Assembly (NCBI RefSeq): GCF_004379255.2
Contig: NC_056048.1
Coordinates: 3,534,001 to 3,598,000 of the forward strand
Reading direction: 5' to 3'
DNA from: Salvia splendens
Lineage: Eukaryota; Streptophyta; Magnoliopsida; Lamiales; Lamiaceae
DNA length: 64,000 nt
Part shown: piece after piece, positions 21,063-33,105 of the stretch
Position numbering within the stretch: position 1 is the stretch's first letter
Layout of the letters: every line of letters starts with the position of its first letter
Position numbers and translations under genes: made by a program
The notes under the pieces: model-generated
Database searches by the model: none
Seen by the model: the letters and a program-made list of their open reading frames with translations, nothing else
Told to the model about the DNA's origin: nothing

Positions 21063-21141
21063 TTTGTGGTTGATGTAGTATGATAACATGTACAGTCACC
21101 CACACTGACTGTACATGTTATTATACTACATCAGCCACAAA
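21063..21141. repeat. Strong hairpin: 36-bp inverted repeat with a 7-base loop
   Basis: The left arm 21063-21098 (TTTGTGGTTGATGTAGTATG..) pairs with 21106-21141 with two mismatches in 36. The loop is CCCACAC. It lies 330 bases after the PPR stop. It could be a tiny fold-back element or a small-RNA precursor-like structure. No flanking duplication was found. Confidence 0.85.
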
Positions 21142-23780
21142 CCGCACTGACTGCGCCCAACTCCTAACCAACGCTCAAACTTGGCCGGAGTTAGTTGTTG
21201 GCGATTTTTGTGACTTTTTAACGTATTTTTGGATTACAGTTGGATATTTTCAGAGTTAATAAACTCGGTATATGACATTTATATGCATTTTTTGATGCTT
21301 GTAATCATCTTAGGACTTGGAATTAGTTGGATAAGGATGATGACAGATTTATGATTTGATCCATTCTTGTTTTCCTACACGTCTGATTTATGTTTATGTT
21401 ATTAATTGAAACTTTCTGAATTAAAAACATACGACAGAAATCTGGTAATTAAAAAAATTATGTTAAGATTCGGATCAGTGATAACTGTCTGAATGTGACC
21501 AACAATTTGCTATTTCAAGTAATGTGAAATTTATGTATGCAGCACTGTAAGCAACACATCATCCATAACGTGGTTGCAACAAAGATAATAATGTGAAATA
21601 CAAAGCATTAAAAATAGTGATAGAGAATATCTAAAAAATCTACATATCTGGCAATTATTAAAGATTTTGCAATTTGCAATAAATTGAAGATTTGGTTGAA
21701 AATGGGAGGCCATTATAATGAGTTAATGAAATACTAACATCATGTTATTTTCTGACAGTTGTGATATGCTTTGCTTTTTATATTTTAGTGGGCTTCAACA
21801 ATTCTTCACATTGTGATATTCTTTTTCATTATTTCATATGGTTTCGTATAAAATTACACTCTAATTACATCTATGCATACACCTCTTCCTATATAAATTT
21901 CATTTAAAGCTTAATCCTTATCATCATTATTAATAATTAAAATAATTGATTCAATTATTAATTGCAATAACATATATCTTCAAATAAAGTGCATCTCCCT
22001 TGTTGGACGAATGCAATGGTAGAATCAAATTGAGTAGCATAAATTTTACTATTAATTTTCATTTTTCTGGAATCTTGTTAACTAATTTCATTGTGGATAC
22101 AACAACTTTATATGTTTAATGCAATGTTGTTTGTTTTCATGATAAGTTTTATTATTGTGTATGTAATTTAATTTTAATGCTCTATTATTAACATAAGTAA
22201 CTTTGTATTAAATACTATTTACACTTTGTATATTTGTATACATGGAGAAGTATATTAAAACTCTCATCACTTGGTTAAGCAAATTTATAGTAGTAATATC
22301 TTAATATAGTAGTACTTTTTTTTTCTTTAATTAGTTATTGCAATATTTCTGCACATAACACAATTTATGCACATAACATAATTACTTAGTACTTGTAGTG
22401 CGTGAACCATTTTTTGTAACTTCAAGTGTATTCTATTTTCCTTGAGCTAGGTGTTGCTTAATTTTAATAATAGCATTACCTAACTAACGAGAAAAATATA
22501 CTATTTCAGGAGTGTTCTTGAATTATTTCATTTTTATAGTACATAGATTATATACATAAAAGCGGGGGTCAAAGTCACAAGACTCGTCCCAAATTAACTC
22601 TTTTATTATTAGATTAAAACCGACTTATCATCAGTTGAAAACAATTATTTAAATTTAAATCAGTCATTGGTTTTACACACTTTAAGGAATATAAAAAAAA
22701 TTGGTAACAACCAAGATTTCGTGTTATATATATATAAAGTCATTTTCTACAAAGCTGGATGCCAGAGTGGAGAGAGTTTGTGAATTTTTACTTATTTCTA
22801 ATAGTCATCTACATACATAGAGTTAGACCAAAGCTTGCTATTTATAATTTACTCTACTTAATTATACTATTTAATTTATTGGTAACTCGAATTACTAGTA
22901 CCATGATCATTTCTTTTTGAGCTGGGAAGTCATGTTTTAATTTACACACTATGTATCTTTTCCAGTGACGAGAGTAAAAGAGATTTTATAAATCAAGAAG
23001 AGAACATTACAAAAATATAAGTTGAAAATCTGATGGTCTAATTACAACGATTGAAATTTTTGTAAATTTAGATTCTTGAAAACTATGAAGATGGAAGAGC
23101 TAGGAAAATTCGAAATTAAAAAAGTCAATACTATTATAAAATAGAGTTGGACCAAAACTATCGTCAATTGGTTTAACTTGTACAAAAAACCTTTAAATTA
23201 ATAGTATATTAGCAGTAGTATTAGAAAATTAATATAGATAGCTGTTTAAAGAATTAATTTATTAGTCTCTCTACATAAAAAATTCATATATAAAATAATA
23301 GCGTAATAAAACCAACCAAAATGCCAATGACTCAATAAAATGAGTCCAATAAAATTAGCCCCATAATTTTATTTTGTTTTTGTACATTTACAGCCTAGAT
23401 TTTATTTTTTTTTTCTTTCAAATTTTAAATAATGAGATTTTTTTGAGATTCTTGAGACAGGAAAGCAGAAATTGACCTCAGATTCAGACACGTTTCCAGT
23501 TCTTCCTTCCACTCTCATTTAATCCCATTAATTCTACTGGAATTTCTTTAAATTCCCATTTTCAAAAATTTTAAATACTCGGCAGAATAGATTGACTTTT
23601 ATGTACTCCGTACCTCTTGTTGTATTAAAATTTTTAAAACTATTTTCTTTAATTTTAATTTTTTAGATTTTTTCCTGCCTTCAAATCCACCCCTCACCAT
23701 CTCTCTGAAAGATTTTCGTGGCTCTCCAGCTCTTATTTTCCCTCTCTTTCGTATACATTTTTTCTCTCTCTCTACCCTCA
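21142..23780. other. AT-rich intergenic DNA
   Basis: 2.6 kb with no gene, no element ends and only short random frames. The last 300 bases become CT-rich (CTCTCTCTCT near 23765) and are probably the promoter and leader of the CRIB gene. Confidence 0.5.
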
Positions 23781-24186
23781 AAACCCCACACCAAACTTCA
23801 AGGTCTTAAGCAATAATCCACAACTTCTTGTTTTTTGCATTTGATGATTCTTTAATTGTTAGTAGAAGACTGCAGCTTGTACAATCCGGCTTCGCCTGCA
23901 TGCTCAAAAAGGTGAGTTTTAGCCTTTTTCTTGTTTCAATTCCTCAGTTCTTCATCTCCCTCTTCCAATTCTTGCTTTTTGGATTTTGGGCACACTAAAA
24001 ATCCAATCTTGCATGCTTGTTTCCAGAATGTATTGCAGCTTCATCCGCATTGTTGTGTTGTAGTTGTATAATCGTCCAATTTAATGCTAAAGTTGTTATC
24101 TTTTTTCAGCCCTTTTAGTTTAAACACCTCAATTAGCTCTTGAATGTGTTTGCTTTGGTGGTTTGGTTGTAACAACAGCAACAGCA

Positions 24187-25528
24187 ATGAAAGGGCTCTA
24201 CAAAGGATTCAAATACACAATCTCTCAATTCTTCGGTAGATTCCCTCTTTAGTCAGATCTTAATTACATTCTTTACTAAATAAAACTTTTATTAAATGAT
24301 TAGATAATTGTTTGCAGTTGTGAAGGAGCGTGAATTAGAGATTGGATATCCAACTGATGTTAAGCATGTTGCACATATTGGCTGGGATGGCTCCTCTGGA
24401 ACAGCACCAAGTTGGGTGAGTTTTTTTCCCTTTTTACAAAAATTATGAATTCAATTTGGAACTCAATCTCATTTCACTGAATGCAGATGAGTGAATTCAA
24501 GACAAGGCCGGATTTCGCAGCCACATCGATCGGGAACTCTGGCTCGGCACTCTCTCCATGGTCCTCTCAAGGTATGCTCTTCCTCAATTTCTATCAAGTT
24601 TTTTGTAATAATTGAGTCAACTTCATTATTGGAGTATGCTTAGATTGCAGAATGTTGACAGCTGTCGAAAGAAGTGGGAAAACATTTAGAGTGATTAGTA
24701 CAAAGTGTGTCAAGGGCTAAAAAGGGGGAGTTGTCTATGTAGTAATAGTGCCATGTGCTAAATGGAATTGGACTTATGTAATGGCATTGTCACGGGGCTG
24801 AAATTATTGACTCCAAAAATGAAAATATGTCCTTTGTGTTGGTTGTACACCTGTACTTCTTGTTCTTGGACATTATTTATGAATTATGAGAGAGCACAGT
24901 TTCGAAAGATTCTTTGCCTCAAAGCAGGGGTGCTTTTGGATCTTCTGTCACGAGGGGTTTGGAGATTGGTGGAGTTGTGCTCGAAAATGATTGTTTTAGT
25001 ATGCGTCACATGCTCCATGTTTGCACCGTGCTAGAACACCTGAAGTACCACTTTTCCTTATCAAGAAAAATGCGATTTTGATGAATGTTTTGTTTCTGTT
25101 AATTATGTTCCTTCACTATGTTGTATCATTTGTTGTGCATCTCTTTGTCTGTCGAGTCTATGTAGTTTATATCGTCTGTATCAAGGTGGATTATCGTCAC
25201 ATTTAACATGCCTCTACTGTGTACTAGTACATGATAACGTCTTTTGTTAACGTGCATTTCTCGCCTTGAGTTACTTCCGTTGATTGTTCTCTTGTGTATT
25301 TAGTATGTCCTCACTTCCGTTTTTTTGACAGATTTTGGGGAGTCCATGCGGCAACAATCAGGGTCCGAGATGTTTAGAGACATGGCCTCCTCGGAAAAGA
25401 AGAAAGACAAACGGAAGAAGTCTAAGTCAACTTCCTCCACAAACTCTATTTCCGGTTCCTCCTCAAGGTCAGCAGCAAAATCGAGTGCCAAATTTGTCAG
25501 GGGACCAACAAATATTGAAGTTGCATAA
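24187..25528 (+). CDS. ROP-interactive CRIB motif-containing (RIC-type) protein, four coding exons
   Basis: Coding exons 24187-24235, 24318-24415, 24487-24571 and 25332-25528 join in phase at GT..AG sites to 142 residues. A leader exon seems to end at 23910 (CAAAAAG|GTGAGT). The protein has a short N-terminus ([16 protein letters not shown]), a CRIB motif at about residues 25-41 ([17 protein letters not shown]) that binds active Rho-of-plants GTPases, a conserved WMSEFKT segment, and a Lys/Ser-rich tail ([14 protein letters not shown]). Small RIC proteins of this shape act as ROP effectors at the plasma membrane in polar growth, cytoskeleton and auxin or ABA responses; the specific role here is unknown. 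The last intron (24572-25331, 760 bases) is long; the frame 24762-25034 within it is not counted as coding. Confidence 0.88.
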
Positions 25529-26398
25529 AATCATAGATAGAGTGGCCATGCTTAATTATATAGCCTTTTGAAATTCCTTCGTTTGTACTTGGAAGAACGT
25601 CCCCACGCAGATGAAGAGACTCCACAACGAGTAGAGAAAGCTGTAGGAAATCTCCCATGTTTAGCCGGCTGAATTGCATTTAGTGAAGGGACAGGAATCG
25701 GTAGACGAACAAGGTATGTAACGCGAAAAATACGAGAAACTTCTTTTGTTTCGGGTGAGGAGGGCATTGTAAAGAGTAAGATGGTGTTTTGTGGTGATGC
25801 AGATTGTGGGAATTGGATGTATATTAGGTAACAAACCTGTATCATTAGTTATCCAAGCCTTTTTATTTATCTGGTTTTCTTAGGCCTTCGTTTGGAATGA
25901 ATGTAATTTTTAATTCATAAAATTTGCAATTACTAGTTTGTGTAATGTAACAATTTGATAGATAGTTGCAAAAAATATAGATTAAGAGGTGGAAATTACA
26001 CTTGATTACTTCTTCACTAAATCCAATGAAGTTAGTACTACTTGGGTTGTGTTTAACACACAATCTCAATTATAGAATGATATGTTATTTGTATTTTTCA
26101 CTATATCATTAGATGACGACAAGAATTCATAACACCTAACTATCTCAAATATGTAGATTTTTCTCGCGCAAAATACAGAATTTATCTTGGCATAATTTTG
26201 ACCGTCTTGCCATAATAAAATACATGCCCCATTGTAATGAACACTAGAACACTTGTCTTTCTCAAATTGTGAAAGTGACTACATAGTAACCATCCCCAAA
26301 CCATCTCTTTTTGGCCTTTTCTTCAACAAACCAAAAAGGTACTTTTACAAATACAACAATATCAAAACCTTGATCAACTTCCTCAAAAAAAATAGACA

Positions 26399-26956
26399 AT
26401 GAGAATCCCAAGATCCTTAAAAATATGTGGTATTGTGACAATAGTTGTGATAGTAAGCTTTATCGTGACAGTGTTAATCCTATGGTTTGCACTTCTAAAA
26501 CCCAAAAACCCCAAAATCACAATGCAGCAAGTCACATTAAAACACCTATCTTTCGGTTTCGATTTCGAAATCAACGTCACGCTGGGGATGCTCGTGACCG
26601 TGAACAACCCGAACCACGCGAGCTTCAGGTACGAGAACACGACGGCCTTCGTGAGCTACCGCGGCTCGCCAGTGGCGGAAGCGCCCGTACAAGAGGACAC
26701 CATCCCGGCGCGCAGGAGTCACGACATCCGCACGGATTTATTCGTGGATGGTGACCGCGTGGTGGCGAATCCCGGGTTTATGGAGGATTTGGCGGCGCGA
26801 CGCTTCAATTTTACGTCGTCCACCACGCTCCACGGAAGAGCGAAGGTGCTCAACTTGTTTAAGATAACGGCCACCACTTATAGCACGTGTGTCGTCTATG
26901 TTGATGTTGATGCTCAGAATGCAACCTCTGTTTGCAATTCCAAATTTAAGTACTAG
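26399..26956 (+). CDS. LEA2-domain / NDR1-HIN1-like membrane protein
   Basis: A single exon of 185 residues. Residues about 8-32 form one membrane span (IVTIVVIVSFIVTVLILWFALL) after a short basic start. The rest is an LEA_2 domain with the typical NPN motif (LGMLVTVNNPNHASFRYENT), a YRG segment and a C-terminal Cys pair (STCVVYVDV, VCNSKFKY). The family includes NDR1/NHL proteins and desiccation-associated LEA2 proteins that sit at the plasma membrane facing the cell wall. The role here is not determinable. Codons in the middle are GC-rich compared with the flanks. The start is the first Met, 50 bases after a pyrimidine-poor leader. Confidence 0.85.
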   Translation: MRIPRSLKICGIVTIVVIVSFIVTVLILWFALLKPKNPKITMQQVTLKHLSFGFDFEINVTLGMLVTVNNPNHASFRYENTTAFVSYRGSPVAEAPVQEDTIPARRSHDIRTDLFVDGDRVVANPGFMEDLAARRFNFTSSTTLHGRAKVLNLFKITATTYSTCVVYVDVDAQNATSVCNSKFKY

Positions 26957-27534
26957 CTAGGCTCTCTTGATTAGGTAATTTTGCAGATTTGAATGGTGTC
27001 ACATATTGAGATTGATGAATGATGATGATTTTTTGGGGTGAAAATTTACAAAATCAAATTGATTTTATAAGTTTTTTGAGTAGTTCTTGCCGGTTGTTCA
27101 CATTTAAATCTTGGAAAAGATATAGTGCCCTAATATTTTTTTTATCTATTTACTTAATACACTGAACATTATTTTTTAAATATTTTGCTTCGACTATGAA
27201 GGAACTGAGGGAGTAATATGTTATCATCTGTATCCCGGTCAACCGTCGTTGTAATGAAGTACATTCAATCTTCACTGACCACTGTGACGTAAATCTAATG
27301 TTTTGATTACGTAAATTCAATCTTATAATGACCAAATTCTGTTATAAAAGATTCACGTAATTTTCGTAAAATTGTATATTGTAAATTCAATACTTTTTAT
27401 TATACTAAGGTGGAAAAAAGTAAATGAATCTCTAAATAGTGAATATCCCAAAATTATAAAATATTCATTAAATCGTTGATAAGACGAGTATTTAATAAAA
27501 AAATTAAAAAGAAATACATGAAATATAGTTTAAC

Positions 27535-28382
27535 GGGGTAATTATACCATTCATACAAAATGTTTCATCAATGTTTCAAATTAGTACAAAAAGTTTTAAG
27601 TTATCATATATCATACAAAAAGTTTGATTAATGTTTCAAATTAGTACATTCCGTTAAAAACCATTAACACCGTTACTTTATCTTATTTTTCATCTTATTC
27701 ACTCCAAAATTATGTCATCTAAAAACATGATTAGAATAGATAAGTATCTTCATGAGGAGTTTGCATAACGAAATTGGGGTGGAAGAAGGCCATTTCGGTG
27801 CTGCAAGTCATCTGAAAACTAGCTACTATAGTGGCAGCAGCACATTCATTTTTATTTAATTTTTTGGGGGAAGAAAGAGATTAAATCTGTGTGTGTTTGT
27901 CTATGAAAAAAAGGCTAAAACCAATTAAGAAGGGAATAAAGGAAATAGAAAAATTTACATAGTCAGCTAGAAGGAGATGAATCATTCACTGAAATATATA
28001 ATATATGGCTTATATACCTTATATAAGCCATATAGATTGTTTGTGCGTGTAGTTAGGGAGGATGAGAAATTCGTTGAAAATTATTTATATAGATTAACTG
28101 CAATTATTTGCATATTTACTGTGTGATAAGATGCCTATATGGCAATGAATGAGGTATTATTTGAAGAATAATATCCTGCGGCAATAGGATAAAAAATAGT
28201 AGTAAGAAATAATTTTGGAAAGAATAGCATAAAAAATAAGATAAAAGTAACGATGTTAGTGGTTTTTTATCGGAATGTACTAATTTGAAATACTAGCCAA
28301 AATTTTTATATGATATATGCTAACTTAAAACTGTTTGTACTAATTTGAAACAATAGTTAAACATTTTGTAGGTACATTACCC
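27535..28382. mobile_element. Mutator-like non-autonomous element with ~165-bp terminal inverted repeats
   Basis: The left end (GGGGTAATTATACCATTCAT..) and the reverse complement of the right end (GGGTAATGTACCTACAAAAT..) stay alignable for about 165 bases, including TTTCAAATTAGTACATTCCG. Flanks ATAGTTTAAC (27525-27534) and ATATTTTAAC (28383-28392) match at 9 of 10 bases. Long terminal repeats with a 9-10-base duplication are typical of Mutator-like elements. The 500-base interior encodes nothing recognisable. Confidence 0.8.
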
Positions 28383-28736
28383 ATATTTTAACACTTACTA
28401 AGTGGGCTTGAGCTTGGTTCGAATTTAGAAGAAACTCAGCCTAGCAATGCCCACTTTGGTATAGGTCTGGACTAGGCTTGGCCACAAGCTACATTGCTCA
28501 TGGTGGCATGGGTTAGGCTGGCCCAGGGCATTTAATAAATCTTGGAGGATCACAATTTAAGATTTGGGGTTTGAATTTTCTTAGGAGGATTCTTGAAATC
28601 ACAACCGAATATAAATACTTTTAAATTTTGCAAAACATTCAAAATGAATTATATTTTTAATTTACCAAACCCAATTTGTAACCATATACCAGTATAAACT
28701 CTCATAGGTGTACTTCAAAAATAATTTAAATTAAAA

Positions 28737-29005
28737 TCACAACATCCTTCCAATGATATGCTGTCAGCTGTCACGTGACATATATAAGCAACAAAACAAC
28801 GTTATTAAGCAACAAACTTAATGAATGACTTAGATGAGCGAATTGCGTAAAATACTGTTTATGTTGCATTAAATATAATTTATTTGCATTATAGACTAAA
28901 ATCCAAAATAAATTGCATTTAATGCAACATAAACTGTCTTTTATGCAATCTGGAGTAATTCTTATACATACCACGTGGCAGCATGTGATTGGAATGATGT
29001 TGTGA
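28737..29005. mobile_element. MITE with ~50-bp inverted repeats and a central hairpin
   Basis: TCACAACATCCTTCCAATGA.. at the left pairs with the right end ..GATTGGAATGATGTTGTGA. Both arms continue through CACGTG-containing segments. A second inverted repeat, TGTTGCATTAAAT / ATTTAATGCAACA, lies in the middle (about 28861-28935), so the whole 269 bases can fold on itself. The target duplication is not clear. Confidence 0.7.
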
Positions 29006-29919
29006 CTCTAAGGGTGAAAGGACACTAGTGCTCCCCGATATTATAAGCTTTCGAATTCTTAAGTAAAATTTTCAATATGTATATATTCTCTATCCTTAAG
29101 CTTATTGTTAATTGGAAAAAATATTTTTACATTGTGTTCATTTTCAGTTCTCTAAGTTTTTTTTATCGTTCATACAATTTTATGTTCTTAAAAAAAGTCA
29201 CAGTTAGTTCAAATTCTGTATAACTCCAGCATTTTGAATTCAAATTTGAAATAGGCAGATATTCAGATTCTAAAATTTTTGGGGACCATATTATTTAGTA
29301 AATTAAATTCGTACACTAACAATTAAACAATCCACTAGTTGAATTCATAATTAATGAAAATAAAATATCCGACTTTGCCCTCTCTTCTTTAATCATAGTT
29401 CAAATTTATTGCTTAGATAAATGGCTTTATTTTGTCTGGGTTGAAATCAAATATGCAATCATGGATTAGGTAAAGATGGGCTTCTGAAGATAACATTTAA
29501 TACATTTTGGGCTTTAATATCTCATCATCTTGTGATAATTATAGCATATGAATTAATGAGTAACTATTTATTGAATGAAATTGGCTCATCAAGTAGCTCG
29601 AATCCAGGATAAATGACTAAATATAGGTACATTTTCATGAATCAAAGTCTTTACTTTTTTTAAAGCAAATGAATTTTTTCGAAGATGTAAATATTTAAAA
29701 AAAAAAGCAAATAAGACTTTTAGTTGGGTCATTACTCATTATTGGGCACGTAAACTAGTCTCGTTTAGTTTTTGTGAAGTTCAATTATATTTTGCTAAAT
29801 GCACTAAATCTAGTCTCCTGTAGATTTTGTGAAAACTTATTCATAAGGAAAATTAATTCGATGCGAAATATTTTTATTACGTACATTATAGAAATGTTAG
29901 GTATCCCAAAAATTACAAT
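29006..29919. other. AT-rich intergenic DNA
   Basis: No gene or repeat recognised between the MITE and the Harbinger element. Confidence 0.5.
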
Positions 29920-29922
29920 TTA

Positions 29923-31603
29923 GAGCATCCGCAATGGGCGGACGATGGCAAGCCCGATGGCGCGCATTGTCCGCGCCATCGTCCGCCCCATTGTGGAGGT
30001 CGCGGACGATCGACGCGGACGATGGCACGCGGTTTTGATTTTCTATTTAAATCTTATTTCTCATTCAGTTGTGCATACGAACATATCGACTATCTCTTTA
30101 CATATTCTCTCTCTACATCCAACCAAAATGAATATCGGCGACGACACCAATAGTTCTAGTTTGTCTGAATCCGGTGGTTCGCTTGACGAAGCATTAGACG
30201 CAGCCGTTGAAGAGGCCATGGCGGCATGCTATGCGCAAATGCAACGCGAGAAGGAGGCGGCGGCTGAGCAAGTCCATTGGCCTATTCGACATAGGTCGTA
30301 TGTCCGACGCGACCACCAGGAAGCTCACAGACGTTTGGTTGAAGACTATTTTGCCGATCAACCGCGATGGGGCACGACTGTTTTCCGCCGCCGGTTTAGA
30401 ATGTCGATGTACCTTTTTCTCAGCATTGTTCGTACATTGTCTTCACGTGATGAATACTTCACGTTTCGGGAGGACGGCATCGGGAAACCCGACCTTACAC
30501 CATTGCAAAAGTGCACGACTGCTATTCGTCAGTTGGCATACGGCACCACGGCGGACCTTTTTGACGAGTACCTCCACTGTGGGGAGACTACAGGTCGCGA
30601 GTGTCTGAAGAGCTTTTGTCGGGGGATAGTAGACACCTATGGCGACACATATTTGCGCAAGCCGACAACCACTGATTGCCAGGGTCTGATGCAGATGCAC
30701 GAGAGGGCGCACGGGTTTCCCGGGATGCTCAGGAGCATCGACTGTATGCACTGGGAGTGGAAGAATTGTCCGACGGCGTGGAGAGGCCAATTCACAAGTG
30801 GATACAAGGGCAGCCACCCGACGATGATCCTCGAAGACGTCGCTGACCATCGGCTCTGGATCTGGCATGCTTACTTCGGCATAGCAGGGTCGAACAACGA
30901 CATCAACGTCCTCAACTCGTCCACCCTCTTTCCACGGTGGCCAGTTTTCCTAAAGATGGTCAGCTGCCCAATTGGTGAGAAGAGGATTTTATTTGCGCAA
31001 AAGCTGGAGGCGGCGCGGAAGGATGTCGAGCGGGCATTTGGGGTGCTCCAATCACGGTGGGCAATTGTGAAAGGGCCGGCTCGTTTCTGGTACAAGGAAG
31101 TCATCGCCGATGTCATATATGCGTGCATAATCATGCACAACATGATAGCCGAGAGTGAAGGTGGAAGCATCACCGACTTGAATGAAGACGACCGTGCATC
31201 TAGCTCTTCCGGCACATCGACCGACACACCCGATAGAGGGTTACCGTTAGGCTTCGAAGAGGTTCTATCTAGACAGGCCTCAATGCGCAACCAAGAGGAG
31301 CATGCGCAGCTCATGAGTGACATGATTGAAGAAGTGTGGGCTCGTAACCGTCATCGCTGAGTTTGCATTTATTTTTAATTCGCATTGTAATGTATTAATT
31401 TTTATTAAATGAAATGAAGTTTATGAAATTCATATTTTAATGTATTATTTTTTTTTAAATTCGTATGGATTTTGTAAATATTAAAAAAATGATGACGTGG
31501 CGCGCTATAGGGCGCGCCTTAAGGCGCCCCACTGCAGGTGGTGGAGGTAGGAGGATAAAACTGCTGACGTGGCGCGCCTTAGGGCGCCCCATTGCTAATG
31601 CCC
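29923..31603 (+). mobile_element. PIF/Harbinger DNA transposon, 1.68 kb
   Basis: Ends GAGCATCCGCAATGGG and, from the other side, GGGCATTAGCAATGGG, flanked on both sides by the TTA duplication (29920-29922 and 31604-31606) typical of PIF/Harbinger. A 14-base perfect inverted repeat (GGGCGGACGATGGC, 29936-29949 and 29975-29988) lies just inside the left end. GACGTGGCGCGC repeats twice near the right end. One transposase frame is present; the second, Myb-like gene of autonomous members is missing. Confidence 0.9.
30128..31360 (+). CDS. PIF/Harbinger (DDE_Tnp_4) transposase, probably inactive
   Basis: 410 residues from the ATG at 30128 (AACCAAAATGAA). A longer frame from 29945 overlaps the terminal repeat and is unlikely. 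N-terminal acidic/Ser region, helical region with LTPLQKCTTAIRQLAYGTTA, then the nuclease: first Asp at residue 205 (SIDCMHWEWKN), GIAGSNNDINVL, and Glu at 301 (RKDVERAFGVLQSRW). In the family a segment of about 40 residues carrying the second catalytic Asp (LADGIYP-like) lies between NDINVL and the RWPVF segment; here residue 268 (TLF) runs directly into PRWPVF at 30931/30932. The loss is in frame, so the ORF stays open while the catalytic triad is incomplete. The protein would find the element ends but should not cut. Confidence 0.85.
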   Translation: MNIGDDTNSSSLSESGGSLDEALDAAVEEAMAACYAQMQREKEAAAEQVHWPIRHRSYVRRDHQEAHRRLVEDYFADQPRWGTTVFRRRFRMSMYLFLSIVRTLSSRDEYFTFREDGIGKPDLTPLQKCTTAIRQLAYGTTADLFDEYLHCGETTGRECLKSFCRGIVDTYGDTYLRKPTTTDCQGLMQMHERAHGFPGMLRSIDCMHWEWKNCPTAWRGQFTSGYKGSHPTMILEDVADHRLWIWHAYFGIAGSNNDINVLNSSTLFPRWPVFLKMVSCPIGEKRILFAQKLEAARKDVERAFGVLQSRWAIVKGPARFWYKEVIADVIYACIIMHNMIAESEGGSITDLNEDDRASSSSGTSTDTPDRGLPLGFEEVLSRQASMRNQEEHAQLMSDMIEEVWARNRHR

Positions 31604-31606
31604 TTA

Positions 31607-32880
31607 CTAACTTTTAGCATTTTTTTTCAAATAATTTTTCTTAAATCGAAACTTTTCTATATGTATTTTCTGATATAATTACGCTAGAGTACAAACAAAG
31701 AGTAGCTTTCAACTGGGGTATAATAAAGTTTGTAAAGTCCAATGCAATATTGTGCAGTTGGGTTGTCAAATTGTGGTGTAATTAAATGCCCCAACACTTT
31801 TATATTAATTTTTCATTATTTAATTAATGATCCTAATTAATTTTTGTGGCTCACTCGACATCTCCCATCAATTACTTAAATACAAATTGGTTTATTTAAT
31901 ATCTTCTAAAAATCATTTTTCCAAAACTTCAAATAGCAAAAGAATTAATCAGTATGTCAATATGCAATTGTCGTATGATAAATATGTCGATCCAGTTATC
32001 ACATCATAATATTAAGACAAAGTTAATATATGTCTGGGATTATATATACTGACATTTTTTTATGTCACACAGCCGGAAATAGTATTGTAAAGGCACTTTC
32101 ATAATTAATGCGAGGGTGTGCATTGCCTTTAGTGAGACATTTACAATTTATTGATGACGCACCAGTAACACAAATGCTTAATTATTTCTTATGCATCGAA
32201 TTAGTATTAACAATAAATATATATCTGATGTATCTAACTAAATTAAGTAGTACAATGTGAATTCAATAAAAACTTGTTCTACCCTTTGAGGCCTAATTGA
32301 GAGGGTAGTTAGTTCTTAGATTAGATGTAATAATTAATATATTAGTATTTGATTATATTCTCAGTCGATGGTGATAGCTTAGTAGTACAAACTGTATGGA
32401 TGGAGTGAAATTAGTAGAAGTAAACAACACAGTATTTTTGTACTTAGCGAGAGTAAAATTGTAATTTTAGAAAATGTACTCCAAATCTCAAAACAAACCA
32501 CGTTGTTAGAGGTCTTCTTCTACCAAAATTAATTTTGTTGATCTGGGTGGTGGCCGAAGCAATTATTTCGTCCTACTATGAACAAAAATTAGGTCCTATC
32601 GATACATGGCAACTATGTGAATTGATTATAAAATGTTTTGTAAAAATTATATGGATTTTACTAGCTCCAAATTGAGGTTATCAGAACATACACAAACATA
32701 CAGTTACAAATATAAATAAATAAATATTGTAGATAAATAATACGAGTACGAACAAAATATCAACAAACTTGATTTTAATTAAGAAATAAAAACACAAAAG
32801 TAAAAGTTTAGGTATCATTAAGTATTTTAAGATAGTAAAACATACAAATATATAAAAATGATTTTAATTAGAAAATATAA
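31607..32880. other. AT-rich intergenic DNA
   Basis: No gene or defined element recognised. Confidence 0.5.
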
Positions 32881-32884
32881 ATAA

Positions 32885-33105
32885 AATTGAAGGTCATATT
32901 TTGTAGTTATTTATATTATAAAAATCATCAATGAAGGGTTGAATTAGATGTCATACAAATGGAACAATAGACAATAATTGCACCTAGGTCCAACCCCACC
33001 AGGTAAGCTCATTGGGTTTCGGATCAGCCCTAGATTAATCCGGTTGTAATTTATGAGACTAGAAATTTTCTGCACTAACCCTCTAAATTAAGTTGACTAT
33101 TTCGG
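32885..33105 (-). mobile_element. Decayed relative of the hAT element at 35358
   Basis: GTAGTTATTTATATTATAAA..ATCAATGAAGGGTTGAATTA and CATTGGGTTTCGGATCAGCC match, with many changes, the right part of the element at 35358-36069 (GTTATCTATATTATAAAATT..ATCAATGAAGTGTCGAATTA). The ends are lost, and the orientation is uncertain. Confidence 0.45.

Noticed and set aside
24762..25034. 90-codon frame inside the CRIB gene
   Set aside because: It lies in the last intron, whose borders are well supported by phase and signals.
27190..27215. Stowaway-like end CTGAGGGAGTA
   Set aside because: No matching left end with TA was found, so an element cannot be defined.
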